A program made the position numbers and the translations under genes. A DNA stretch of 64,000 nt from Ancrocorticia populi. GTDB taxonomy: Bacteria; Actinomycetota; Actinomycetes; Actinomycetales; Actinomycetaceae. The notes beneath the pieces were generated by a model that did no database searches, was not told the origin of the DNA, and saw only the letters and a list, made by a program, of their open reading frames with translations. The stretch lies in assembly GCF_003123745.1 (NCBI RefSeq), contig NZ_QETB01000003.1, positions 326,449 through 390,448 on the forward strand. The letters are read 5' to 3'. Shown one piece after another: positions 53,919 to 62,588 of the stretch. How positions within the stretch are numbered: the first letter of the stretch is position 1; each line of letters begins with the position of its first letter.

Positions 53919-55526
53919 CTAACCGCCCAGAAACTTCCGCTTCACCGCCGCAGTGACTGAGTGCTCGACACTACGAGCGGCCCGTTTGAGAGAAGCTGGA
54001 ACGGTCGAAAATGGGCCGAGATCGTTAGAATTCATAGATTCGGCAGACACAGAAGTTTCGGCAGAATCAGTGGCATATGGCGGCTGGACAAGCTTGAGGG
54101 TGTCCGGCCGCAACGGCTTTCGCAGCACGGGCTTGAGATGGCTCAAGGTATCGAATGAGTACCTGCCATGGTACCTCCCCATTCCGCTCTCACCTACTCC
54201 ACCAAAAGGAATCGAATCCGCGCCTGCCTGGATCATCGTGGCCCCAACCACGAATGCACCGGAAGACGTCTCGCGTTCCAAGCGATGGTCTTCATCATCA
54301 TTCGCGGCAAACGAGTAGAGAGCGAGCGGCTTGTCCCCGCTATTGATGTAGGCGATGGCCGTATTCAAGTCTGGGACCGGGACAATGGGCAGGATCGGCC
54401 CAAAGATCTCCTCGTCCATTATCTTGAAGGATTGCCCTATCGTTTTGGGACTGTAAGCATCGGACTGGGGAATCAGGGCAGGCAACACCGCAATCGTCGG
54501 TTCTATATATAGATTCTCGCGATCCACTCGGCCGCCGTGCGCGATTTCGAAGGAGCCTGTATCGGGGCTAGTACCCGTTACGTGGTCAACCTGAGGCTCC
54601 GCGTGGGCACCTATGGAACCAGCTGGAAGATAGGAAACCAACCGATCGAACTGCTTCTCATTGATGATCCGGCCGTAATCGGCACTCGCTCGGGGATCTT
54701 CTCCCCACCGCTGCGCGATGGCCCGCTTTAGTGCTTTGGTGAGAGGGCGGACCAGATCGGGCGTAGTGAGTACATAATCGGGCGCTACGCACGTTTGACC
54801 CGCGTTGACGTACTTCCCCCAAGCGACACGACCGGCAACCGCATCGAGTTGCTCGGCATCCGAAACCCATACAGGCGACTTGCCTCCGAGTTCGAGCGTG
54901 ACGGGGGTCAGATTCTTCGATGCGGCCTCCATAACGATTCGGGCCACCTTGCCGTTACCGGTGTAAACAATATGATCGAACCGCTGAGCAAGCAGCTCGG
55001 TGGTTTCTGGCACGGCGCCTTCGATAACTTTGACGGCACGCGCATCCATATATAGCGGGACGTACCTCGCGATAGCTCGAGACGTTGCCGGAGCGAGCTC
55101 ACTGGGTTTGAGCACCACTGCGTTACCCGCGGCGATCGCGCCCACTAGAGGCAAAAGAGTCAAGTGAAGCGGATAATTCCACGGGGCGATAATGAGGACA
55201 ACACCCAGCGGTTCTGGCACTAACTTCGCGCTGGCAGGCTGAAACGTCAGAGGTGTTACAAGGTGCCTCGGCCGTGCCCACTGGGACAATTTCCTTAGAG
55301 CTAGCTTGATCTCGCCACGCACAACGCCAATCTCGGTGAGTTGAGCTTCGGTGGTGCCTTTGTGGAGATCTTCGAAGAGTGCTTGAACGAACTCGGGTTG
55401 GCCCAGCATTGCATCCAACGCCCGCAATTGGTTTCGGCGCCATTCGAGCGGGCGAGTACGCCCAGAATCAAAAGCCTCGCGGGTAGCGCTGACTACTTCC
55501 TGTATGGCTGTGTCTCTATCTACCAT
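53919..55526 (-). CDS. Aldehyde dehydrogenase (class 3-like, NAD(P)+)
   Basis: A 535-residue enzyme that oxidises fatty or aromatic aldehydes to acids. The catalytic Cys is in [13 protein letters not shown] and the general base Glu in [34 protein letters not shown] and [16 protein letters not shown] form the cofactor site. The core (~460 residues, ending [15 protein letters not shown]) is followed by a Ser-rich ~65-residue tail ending [13 protein letters not shown], which could be a membrane-association segment as in fatty aldehyde dehydrogenases. It is monocistronic. Confidence 0.92.
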   Translation of the reverse strand: MVDRDTAIQEVVSATREAFDSGRTRPLEWRRNQLRALDAMLGQPEFVQALFEDLHKGTTEAQLTEIGVVRGEIKLALRKLSQWARPRHLVTPLTFQPASAKLVPEPLGVVLIIAPWNYPLHLTLLPLVGAIAAGNAVVLKPSELAPATSRAIARYVPLYMDARAVKVIEGAVPETTELLAQRFDHIVYTGNGKVARIVMEAASKNLTPVTLELGGKSPVWVSDAEQLDAVAGRVAWGKYVNAGQTCVAPDYVLTTPDLVRPLTKALKRAIAQRWGEDPRASADYGRIINEKQFDRLVSYLPAGSIGAHAEPQVDHVTGTSPDTGSFEIAHGGRVDRENLYIEPTIAVLPALIPQSDAYSPKTIGQSFKIMDEEIFGPILPIVPVPDLNTAIAYINSGDKPLALYSFAANDDEDHRLERETSSGAFVVGATMIQAGADSIPFGGVGESGMGRYHGRYSFDTLSHLKPVLRKPLRPDTLKLVQPPYATDSAETSVSAESMNSNDLGPFSTVPASLKRAARSVEHSVTAAVKRKFLGG

Positions 55527-55595
55527 AGAGAAATTCTACGCGGGCTATCTGTCCCTAGGGCACAGCTAGAAGCGAACTCGCCCATTACCTAGCTG

Positions 55596-55916
55596 TTACA
55601 GCAAGGTAGACGCCAGCACCACGTACACACCTGTACCCGCAAAGATGCTAATCAGCGAATTACCTTTCCACAGATGCATCGCCACGGTAACGGCCACCGC
55701 AAGACCGACAGACCCAATGGCCTGCCACGAGACGGCAGTATCGCGCAGCGTGTAAGCCGCCAACAGGAACATGACACCAACCGGCATCGCATCCCCGATG
55801 TAACGCAGGATAGCGCTGTTGCGAAGTGGAGCGAGCATGACGAAGGGTAGGGCACGGAGGGCCCAGGTGACAGCCGCGGTCACAAGTATCGCTGCAAGGA
55901 CGTATCCGTGAGTCAT
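55596..55916 (-). CDS. azlD: AzlD-type subunit of branched-chain amino acid exporter
   Basis: A 106-residue membrane protein with three to four hydrophobic segments and the family pattern TWALRALPFVMLAPLRNSAI, then YIGDAMPVGVMFLLAAYTL. It is the small partner of AzlC/BrnF in export of branched-chain amino acids or related compounds. Its ATG overlaps the azlC stop by 4 nt. Confidence 0.93.
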   Translation of the reverse strand: MTHGYVLAAILVTAAVTWALRALPFVMLAPLRNSAILRYIGDAMPVGVMFLLAAYTLRDTAVSWQAIGSVGLAVAVTVAMHLWKGNSLISIFAGTGVYVVLASTLL

Positions 55917-56665
55917 AGCCGCCCCTCCCCGCTAGCGGAGTCCAGCTGGGAAGCCCCAGTGCCCCGGCCCCTAAAGAAGTACATGGCGATCAGACATAGG
56001 ATGAAGAGCGCCATCGAGATAACGAGCATGTTCGCGGGAGAAATCAACGCGCCAATGATCGCGCATCCAAGCGCGATGATCGGTATCGGAACCGATCCCT
56101 GGGCCTTGAACCCTTCAATCCCTAAAACAATAAACAGGGCGGTAGCGGCGAAGTCTAGGCCTTTGACCGACGAAGGAATCAGCGTTCCCAAGAGGGCGCC
56201 CGCTGTTACGCACACAACCCAGCACAGGTGGAAAGACGCTTCTAAAGTGATGATGCGCGCGCGAGACCATGTGTGTGAATGTGGCGTTGCAGAAACGCCA
56301 TAGGCCTCATCCGTCAGCGCAAACGTGGCGTAGAGCTTCCATCCGATCCCTTTCACACGCTCCAAAGGAAACGACAGCGCATAGAACGCATGCCGGAAGT
56401 TGACCAGTAGGGCACTTAACGCAATTTGCGGTAGCGGTGTCACTGCAGATATCAGCCCGAGAAGGAGGAACTCCATCGATCCAGCGAAGACGATCGCAGA
56501 TAGGATCGGAGCCCACCACCACTCGAGACCGGTCTGGACAACAAGCACGCCTAGCGCGAGGCCGAGGGGAACAGCTGCAAGCGCCGCCGGGAGAATTGTG
56601 CGCCATCCCTTAGCGAGCTCTTGGCCGAGGGCGGCCTTATCACGGTGAGACGAGGATTGAGACAC
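55913..56665 (-). CDS. azlC: AzlC-type subunit of branched-chain amino acid exporter
   Basis: A 250-residue membrane protein with about seven hydrophobic segments. Family motifs are AALAAVPLGLALGVLVVQ, FAGSMEFLLLGLIS and LVNFRHAFYALSFPLERV, with ALTDEAYGVSATPH. It forms the large subunit of the BrnFE-like exporter with AzlD and overlaps it by 4 nt (ATGA). No Lrp regulator is adjacent, unlike in many species. Confidence 0.94.
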   Translation of the reverse strand: MSQSSSHRDKAALGQELAKGWRTILPAALAAVPLGLALGVLVVQTGLEWWWAPILSAIVFAGSMEFLLLGLISAVTPLPQIALSALLVNFRHAFYALSFPLERVKGIGWKLYATFALTDEAYGVSATPHSHTWSRARIITLEASFHLCWVVCVTAGALLGTLIPSSVKGLDFAATALFIVLGIEGFKAQGSVPIPIIALGCAIIGALISPANMLVISMALFILCLIAMYFFRGRGTGASQLDSASGEGRL

Positions 56666-56721
56666 TGCTCCAGCCTAGACGTGAAATGGCGGCTTTGCTC
56701 AAGAGGCCGCATGGCGGAAAG

Positions 56722-56755
56722 TTGGCTATAATACTTCCCAAAAGCCAACGGGACG
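56722..56755 (+). promoter_or_regulatory. Promoter region of chaA with flanking inverted repeat
   Basis: TATAAT at 56727-56732 is the best -10 hexamer in the gap before chaA. It is bracketed by GTTGGC (56721-56726) and GCCAAC (56744-56749), which could be a repressor site. No good -35 is visible. Confidence 0.45.
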
Positions 56756-56806
56756 GCCCGCTGGCTGATTCAGGAGTGGGGACGGCCCTACAGAAGTTGA
56801 CTGATC

Positions 56807-57928
56807 TTGTCTGCTAACACTCCTTCCCCTGCGCAAACCTTCAAGCAAGTATTGACGCCCCTAGCACTTTTTCGCTTAGCACTCGGGTGGCTCGCCTTCC
56901 TGTTTTCGCCCTTCATCCCGCGTCAGCCGTCAACCACGGTGGCTTTGATATTCCTTGCGGCCCTGATCGGCATCATCATCTTGTCCTCTTTCGGAGTGGT
57001 TGCCCAGGCCGAAAAGCTTGCTGAGCGCCTAGGCGATCCGTACGGAACCATTATTCTCACCCTGTCGATTGTGGTGATCGAGGTTGTCCTAATCTCGGCA
57101 GTGATGCTCGGTCCTGGCGAGCATCAGACAGTGGCCCGTGACTCCATCATGACCGTTTCGATGATCATCATGAACCTCGTTGCGGGAGTGGCTTTGGTGG
57201 TGATGGGTAGTTCGTCGTCGTCGGCCAAAAAACCCAACTCGGCCGGAGTTCGTGCATACCTAGGGCGTATCGCAATCCTCGGGCTCATTGTGTTCTATAT
57301 CCCGGTGGTTACGGGTACGTATGATGCCTTCCAATCGGGGCTCGTGGCCGTTGGTGTAGCCGTGTGTTACGCGCGTTTTCTTCAGCTTCAGCTAGGTAAG
57401 CGCCACCAGCACTTTCAGGAGGTCGGCACCGCACCCAAAGCGGCCACCCGCTCAGATGTTGTGCAAACTAACAACACAGAAATCGCTCTACGCTCTATTG
57501 TCCTGTTACTGACCGCCATCCCCATCGTGATGCTCGCTCACAATATGGCCTCTCTCCTTGAACTTATGGCCGGCCGCTTCACGCTTCCAGTTGCGCTACC
57601 CGCCGCAATTATCGCCATCATCGTGTTTCTGCCCGAGACCATTACCACGATCAAGGCCGCCCTCAGAGGTGAATCTCAGCGAGTATCTAACCTTTGTCAC
57701 GGGGCCCTACTATCCACATTTGGTCTGACGATCCCAAGCGTCTTGGTGATCGGGGACGTCACACGGCAGACTGTAATTTTGGCCGAGAGTACGGCGAACC
57801 TGCTTCTGTTTGCCGCGACAATAGCGCTCACGTTGGTCAGCTTTCGTGGGAGGCCGCGGGTTCGGTCAGGAATCGCGCACCTTGCCCTTTTCGTGGCCTA
57901 TACGGTGTTTACCTTCGTGTTGGTCTAG
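56807..57928 (+). CDS. chaA: Calcium/proton (Na+/H+) antiporter ChaA
   Basis: A 373-residue CaCA-family antiporter with ten to eleven membrane segments. It aligns end to end with E. coli ChaA: AERLGDPYGTIILTLSIVVI, then FLPETITTIKAALRGESQRV and a matching IAHLALFVAYTVF end. It expels Ca2+ or Na+/K+ in exchange for H+ under alkaline or salt stress. The start is TTG at 56807; AGAAG is a modest ribosome site. A Ser run in the loop after the fourth segment (GSSSSSAKK) is encoded by a CGT-repeat tract. Confidence 0.9.
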   Translation: MSANTPSPAQTFKQVLTPLALFRLALGWLAFLFSPFIPRQPSTTVALIFLAALIGIIILSSFGVVAQAEKLAERLGDPYGTIILTLSIVVIEVVLISAVMLGPGEHQTVARDSIMTVSMIIMNLVAGVALVVMGSSSSSAKKPNSAGVRAYLGRIAILGLIVFYIPVVTGTYDAFQSGLVAVGVAVCYARFLQLQLGKRHQHFQEVGTAPKAATRSDVVQTNNTEIALRSIVLLLTAIPIVMLAHNMASLLELMAGRFTLPVALPAAIIAIIVFLPETITTIKAALRGESQRVSNLCHGALLSTFGLTIPSVLVIGDVTRQTVILAESTANLLLFAATIALTLVSFRGRPRVRSGIAHLALFVAYTVFTFVLV

Positions 57929-57986
57929 ATGCTCACTACTCGACACTGTGGGATGAAAGTCCTATTCAACGCCCTACAATGGCCAC

Positions 57987-60737
57987 ATGTCTGAAGAGAA
58001 TGTCACGCCCGCTGCCTCGCTCGGCGCCCGCGCTGTGGGCGATATCGAGCTTCCCGAGGAACTCCGAGCAGACGTCAGGCTCCTGACGTCATTGCTGGGC
58101 CGCGTGTTGCGCGAGAGTGGATCGCCGGGCCTTTATGAGGACGTTGAGCAACTCCGCCAGACCATGATCACAGCGTATTCAGATGAGACTTCGGCCTCCT
58201 TCGAGAAGGCCGAAGAGATCGTAGAGAATTTCTCTGTTGAACGCGCGGACGAAGTAGCGAGGGCCTTCACGGTCTACTTCCATCTAGTGAATCTAGCTGA
58301 GGAGTTCTACCGGACTCGACTGCTGCACCAGGAGACGGGATCAGATCTAACGGGCACCGACACGGTGGCTGGCGCTTACAGCCGACTGATCGAGGAAATT
58401 GGAGAAAGTGCCGCACGTAAGCGCCTGAGCACCATGCGGTTCCACCCGGTTTTCACCGCTCACCCCACTGAGGCCCGGCGGCGCGCCGTATCTAGTTCCA
58501 TCCGCAGGCTCGATGATTACCTCGAAGAGCGCTACGCAAATCCGAGCAATCCCGTGTACGAGCACCGTATGGAGCGGCGGCTGCTGGAAGAGATTGACAC
58601 CTTGTGGCGCACCGCCCCGGTCCGAGAGCATCAGCCAAAGCCCGAGGACGAAGTCCGCTCTATCATGGCCGTGTTCGATGAGACTCTCTACACCACCGTA
58701 CCCAAGGTGTATCGGCGCATCTGCGACATCCTTCAGGGAGACGAATCCGGGCGCACTCCCCCGGCCATCAAGCCTTTTCTTCGGTTGGGTACATGGGTTG
58801 GTGGAGATCGCGACGGAAACCCGTTCGTGACAGCCTCCGTCACGAAGAAGGCTCTGGCCATTTCGTCCGATCACATCCTGCGCGGGCTCGAGGTAACCGC
58901 CGATCGAGTTGCGCGTACCTTGACGCTATCAGCGGATACCACTCCTTCCAGTCCCGAGCTGAAGGCGCGCTGGCACCAGCTCACTACGGCGGATGAAGAC
59001 GGCGCTGCCAGCGCCATCACCAAAGCCCCCGACGAGCCACATAAGCGGGTACTCATGCTTGTATCGCGCAAGATTCAAGCCACCCGCACTCGTAACGCCG
59101 ATTTGGCCTATTCCGCACCGGAAGAGCTTATCTCCGATCTGCGGTTAGTTCAGGATTCTCTGGCTCGGGCTAGGGCGAATCGCCAAGCGTACGGCGATCT
59201 GCAGCAGCTCATCTGGCAGGTGGAGACGTTTGGATTCCATCTGGCAGAGCTTGAGGTACGTCAACACTCGATGGTGCACGCCCGGGCCTTGGCCGAATGC
59301 GAGGCTGGTGGCGAGCTGAGTACCGAGACTGAAGAAGTCCTTGAGGTTTTCCGCACTATCGCTCAGCTTCAGGGACGCTACGGGGTGGAGGCCTCCCGGC
59401 GATACATCGTTTCCTTCACTCAGTCCGCAGCCGATCTTGAGAACGTCTATAAACTCGCCCATTTCGCGGTGGGACCGGGTGGTAAGGCCCCCGTGCTGGA
59501 CGTCATTCCGCTCTTCGAAACCTACGCCGATCTGCAGGCGTCCACCGCCATCCTGAGCAAGATCGCGAAGTATCCCGAGTATGCCGAGCGGTTACAGGAA
59601 ACCGACGGGGATGTCGAGGTGATGATCGGGTACTCCGATTCTTCGAAGGACGTTGGGCCGGTTGCCGCGACCTTGGCGCTTTACGAGGCTCAGGCGAACA
59701 TCGCCGAATGGGCAGTTGAACGCGGCCTAAAACTCACCTTATTCCACGGCCGTGGCGGATCGCTCGGGCGCGGCGGCGGGCCTACCAACACCGCCATTCT
59801 CGGCCAGCCCCCTCATTCGGTTGGCGGCCGCTTCAAACTCACAGAGCAAGGTGAAGTGATCTTCGCCCGTTATGGCGATCCAACAATAGCCATGCGCCAC
59901 ATCGATCAGGTTGCGGCCGCGACCTTGTTAGCAGCGGCCCCTTCCATCGAACAACGTAACCTCAACGCCTCTGAACAATTCGCTGATATTGCTCGCGTAA
60001 TGGATCGCTCTTCCAAGGAGCGATTCCTCGCACTGGTGAACGCGGAGGGTTTTGCCCCGTGGTTTGCAACAGTGACTCCTATGGAGGAGATCGGCCAGCT
60101 TGCGCTTGGTTCGCGGCCGGCGCGGCGGGGCCTGTCCGTTAAATCCCTCGCCGATCTGCGTGCCATTCCCTGGGTATTTTCGTGGTCGCAGGCCCGGCTT
60201 AATCTCGCGGGCTGGTACGGATTGGGGACGGCACTCCAAGAGGTTAACGATCTGAACGTGCTTCGCGAAGCGTACGAGAAGTGGCCGCTATTCACCACGA
60301 TGATCGATAACGTGGGCATGTCCATCGCCAAGGCCGATTCGCGAATCGCTGAGAGGTATCTGCAATTGGGAGACCGTCCCGATTTCACCGAGATGGTTTT
60401 GGATGAGATGGCGTTGACTCGCCGTTGGATCACAGATATCACCGATACCACTGGAAACGGCCGAATCATCGATAATCGCCCCGAACTCCAGCTTGCAGTC
60501 AAGATGCGAAGCCCCTATGTGGATGCGCTCTCGCTGCTGCAGCTACGTGCCCTGCGCGTCCTCCGTTCACAGGAGCCTTCGCCTAACGACACGGACTCGC
60601 AGGCACCCGGCTCCCAGATGCCCATCGGCCAATCGCGCGATGGCTCCACATCCGGTGCCCAAGGTGCACCCGAGTGGCAGCACCTGCTCTTGCTCTCCGT
60701 CTCCGGGGTTTCCGCAGGATTGAAGAATACGGGGTAA
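57987..60737 (+). CDS. ppc: Phosphoenolpyruvate carboxylase
   Basis: A 916-residue enzyme that converts PEP and bicarbonate to oxaloacetate, refilling the TCA cycle. The catalytic His is in VFTAHPTEARRR (near residue 159); PEP- and bicarbonate-site motifs LGTWVGGDRDGNPFVT, VMIGYSDSSKDVG and LFHGRGGSLGRGGGP are intact, and the C-terminus ends AGLKNTG as in the family. The ATG is supported mainly by family alignment; its ribosome site is weak. A Ser/Pro/Gln insert of about 30 residues precedes the last strand. It is closed by a strong terminator. Confidence 0.96.
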   Translation: MSEENVTPAASLGARAVGDIELPEELRADVRLLTSLLGRVLRESGSPGLYEDVEQLRQTMITAYSDETSASFEKAEEIVENFSVERADEVARAFTVYFHLVNLAEEFYRTRLLHQETGSDLTGTDTVAGAYSRLIEEIGESAARKRLSTMRFHPVFTAHPTEARRRAVSSSIRRLDDYLEERYANPSNPVYEHRMERRLLEEIDTLWRTAPVREHQPKPEDEVRSIMAVFDETLYTTVPKVYRRICDILQGDESGRTPPAIKPFLRLGTWVGGDRDGNPFVTASVTKKALAISSDHILRGLEVTADRVARTLTLSADTTPSSPELKARWHQLTTADEDGAASAITKAPDEPHKRVLMLVSRKIQATRTRNADLAYSAPEELISDLRLVQDSLARARANRQAYGDLQQLIWQVETFGFHLAELEVRQHSMVHARALAECEAGGELSTETEEVLEVFRTIAQLQGRYGVEASRRYIVSFTQSAADLENVYKLAHFAVGPGGKAPVLDVIPLFETYADLQASTAILSKIAKYPEYAERLQETDGDVEVMIGYSDSSKDVGPVAATLALYEAQANIAEWAVERGLKLTLFHGRGGSLGRGGGPTNTAILGQPPHSVGGRFKLTEQGEVIFARYGDPTIAMRHIDQVAAATLLAAAPSIEQRNLNASEQFADIARVMDRSSKERFLALVNAEGFAPWFATVTPMEEIGQLALGSRPARRGLSVKSLADLRAIPWVFSWSQARLNLAGWYGLGTALQEVNDLNVLREAYEKWPLFTTMIDNVGMSIAKADSRIAERYLQLGDRPDFTEMVLDEMALTRRWITDITDTTGNGRIIDNRPELQLAVKMRSPYVDALSLLQLRALRVLRSQEPSPNDTDSQAPGSQMPIGQSRDGSTSGAQGAPEWQHLLLLSVSGVSAGLKNTG

Positions 60738-60754
60738 CTTCTGGCAAGCCTACG

Positions 60755-60790
60755 AAAGTGGGCGGCACCCGCTGGGGTGCCGCCCACTTT
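60755..60790 (+). terminator. Terminator after ppc
   Basis: A 16-bp perfect stem (left arm 60755-60770, right arm 60775-60790) with a 4-nt loop GCTG, followed by CTTGTTC. It begins 18 nt after the stop. The following 110 nt up to the convergent yceI-like gene hold nothing else. Confidence 0.9.
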
Positions 60791-60900
60791 CTTGTTCTAA
60801 CTACTTCTCGCTCCGAGAGAGTCTAGTTCCAACAGCGACTAGTTCGCCGGTTGGTGCCTTGCCCAAAACCGCTACAAGTACCGCCCGAGCCAATCCAGTG

Positions 60901-61446
60901 TTACGCTTTAATCGCAGAAATCTCGATCTCGAGGGTGACCTTATCGGACACCAACACGCCACCGGTCTCGAGCGCGGCATTGAAGGTTACGCCGTAATCC
61001 TGACGATTGATGGTGGTGGAGCCTTCCCAGCCCATGCGGGTGTTACCGAACGGATCCTGTGCCACGCCACCCAGCTCGAAATCAATGCTGATCTCCTTGG
61101 TGGTTTCCTTGATGGTGAGGTCGCCGGTGATGCGGGCGGTTTCCTCGTCAAGTTGCTCCACCTTCGTGGATTTGAAGGACATAGTTGGGTACGTATCTAC
61201 GTCAAGAAAATCGCCGGTGCGCACGTGCTGATCGCGCGCTTCATTGTTTGTGTTGATGGAGGCAGTCTTGATAGAAACCTCGACATGGGAGTTACCTGGC
61301 GTCTCCGCGTCCGTGTATGCGGATCCCTCGAACTCGTCGAACGTTCCCCGCACCTTCGTCACCATCGCGTGACGGGCCGAAAAGCCGATCGTCGTGTGAG
61401 CCGGATCGATCGTCCAGTTACCAGTCAGTGCTGCCGTATCTACCAT
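60901..61446 (-). CDS. YceI-family polyisoprenoid-binding-like protein
   Basis: A 181-residue lipocalin-fold protein without a signal peptide. It begins GNWTIDPAHTTIGFSARHAM and contains HVEVSIKTASINTNNEARDQ and GDLTIKETTKEISI, matching the YceI domain over its full length. YceI proteins bind isoprenoid lipids or quinones in the envelope; cytoplasmic forms like this are stress-associated but of unclear role. GGAGGAAGAAAC before the ATG at 61446 fixes the start. A TTCAAT/ATTGAA inverted repeat lies upstream. Confidence 0.92.
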   Translation of the reverse strand: MVDTAALTGNWTIDPAHTTIGFSARHAMVTKVRGTFDEFEGSAYTDAETPGNSHVEVSIKTASINTNNEARDQHVRTGDFLDVDTYPTMSFKSTKVEQLDEETARITGDLTIKETTKEISIDFELGGVAQDPFGNTRMGWEGSTTINRQDYGVTFNAALETGGVLVSDKVTLEIEISAIKA

Positions 61447-61486
61447 GTTTCTTCCTCCGATCATCGCGAGCGGTCCATCCGTCGCG

Positions 61487-61510
61487 TTCAATAACAGTAA
61501 CTTAATTGAA
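61487..61510. promoter_or_regulatory. Inverted repeat before the YceI-family gene
   Basis: TTCAAT (61487-61492) and ATTGAA (61505-61510) are separated by 12 nt, 40 nt upstream of the start. The AT-rich site could bind a MarR- or TetR-type regulator encoded elsewhere. Confidence 0.35.
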
Positions 61511-61599
61511 TGTTGCACTATTCCAAACCCATGCTCCAACTTGTGTTACGTACATCACTCTACCTGCGCCCGAAGATTCTCACACTGCTGCCCCGGCGG

Positions 61600-61676
61600 A
61601 TCTTGTCCCCCAGCAGACCGTGTTGAAGCGGCCGGGGTCTGGTGGAGATGTGGACTAACACGGAAGGATAGTCTCA
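61600..61676. other. Remnant interrupted by the IS element
   Basis: The stretch has an inverted pair CCAGCAGACC (about 61609-61618) and GGTCTGGTGG (about 61636-61645), then a well-formed ribosome site and start, GGAAGGATAGTCTCATG, ending exactly at the probable IS end. It looks like the 5' end of another gene or older transposase, whose coding part is displaced. Its identity is unknown. Confidence 0.35.
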
Positions 61677-61739
61677 TGTGTGTTTTGCAAGTTATTTGTA
61701 GGCCGTTTTGTGGTTTGTTTTTAGGGTGTTGTGTGGTTG

Positions 61740-62510
61740 TTATTTCATGAGTGCGTTTTCGACTCTCCATGAGGTGCCGGTGTGGCGGATGAGGTGTCCG
61801 TGGTGGATGAGTCGGTCGATGATGGCGGCGGCGATGTTGTCGTCACCGAAGATGGTGCCCCAGCGGGAAAATTCGATGTTGGTGGTGATGATGAGGCTGG
61901 TTTTCTCGTAGGTGTTGTTGATGACTTGGAAGAGGAGTCGTGCTCCTTCGGGGTCGATGGGGAGGTAGCCGAGCTCGTCGATGGTTAAGAGCTGGAATCT
62001 AGCGAGTTGGGCCAGTTCGCGGTCCAGGCGGCCCTCGTTTTTAGCTTTTCGGAGGGTCATGACCAGATCAGCGGCGGTGGTGAAGCGTGCTTTGATGCCG
62101 TTTTGGCAGGCGGTGTGGGTCAGCGCGGTAGCCAGGTGTGTTTTCCCGCAGCCGACATCGCCGTAACAGATGAGGTCTTCAGCGCGGGTGAGGAATTCTA
62201 GCTCGGCGAGGTTGGCGGGTGTGAGCGTAGATGGCAGGGTGAGGCGGTCCCAGTCATACCCGGTGAGGGTTTTGATGGTGGGTAGATGCGCGGCAGCGAT
62301 CAGACGCCGGCGGGCGGAGGCGCGCCGGGAGGTGATTTCAGCTTCGAGATAGGCGGCAAGGAAGACGAGTTGGTCACTGGTGATCGTGGCGAGTTGTGTG
62401 TCGAGGACCTGACCGGTTAGTCGGGCTTCTTTCGCGTGGGCACGCACGGTTGTCAGGAGCTCTCCTGGATGGGGACAGGTGGCGGGTGTGGTGATGGGTT
62501 TACTGGTCAT
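61740..62510 (-). CDS. istB: IS21-family transposition helper ATPase IstB
   Basis: A 256-residue AAA+ protein related to DnaC. Walker A is CYGDVGCGKTHLATAL, Walker B LLTIDELGYLPID, and sensor-1 LIITTNIEFSRWGTIFGDD. It directs the IstA transposase to target DNA. AAGGA 5 nt before the ATG supports the start. The frame is intact although its istA partner is broken. Confidence 0.95.
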   Translation of the reverse strand: MTSKPITTPATCPHPGELLTTVRAHAKEARLTGQVLDTQLATITSDQLVFLAAYLEAEITSRRASARRRLIAAAHLPTIKTLTGYDWDRLTLPSTLTPANLAELEFLTRAEDLICYGDVGCGKTHLATALTHTACQNGIKARFTTAADLVMTLRKAKNEGRLDRELAQLARFQLLTIDELGYLPIDPEGARLLFQVINNTYEKTSLIITTNIEFSRWGTIFGDDNIAAAIIDRLIHHGHLIRHTGTSWRVENALMK

Positions 62511-62588
62511 GGTTGTCCTTTTGTCAGGGTGTGGCAGATCAACCCCGTGGCTGTGGCCCGGGGCAAGAGGGTGTACAGATTGGGTGGT

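Noticed and set aside
61445..61750. Open frame crossing the IS boundary
   Set aside because: It joins the yceI leader to the T/G-rich IS end and has no protein-like composition.
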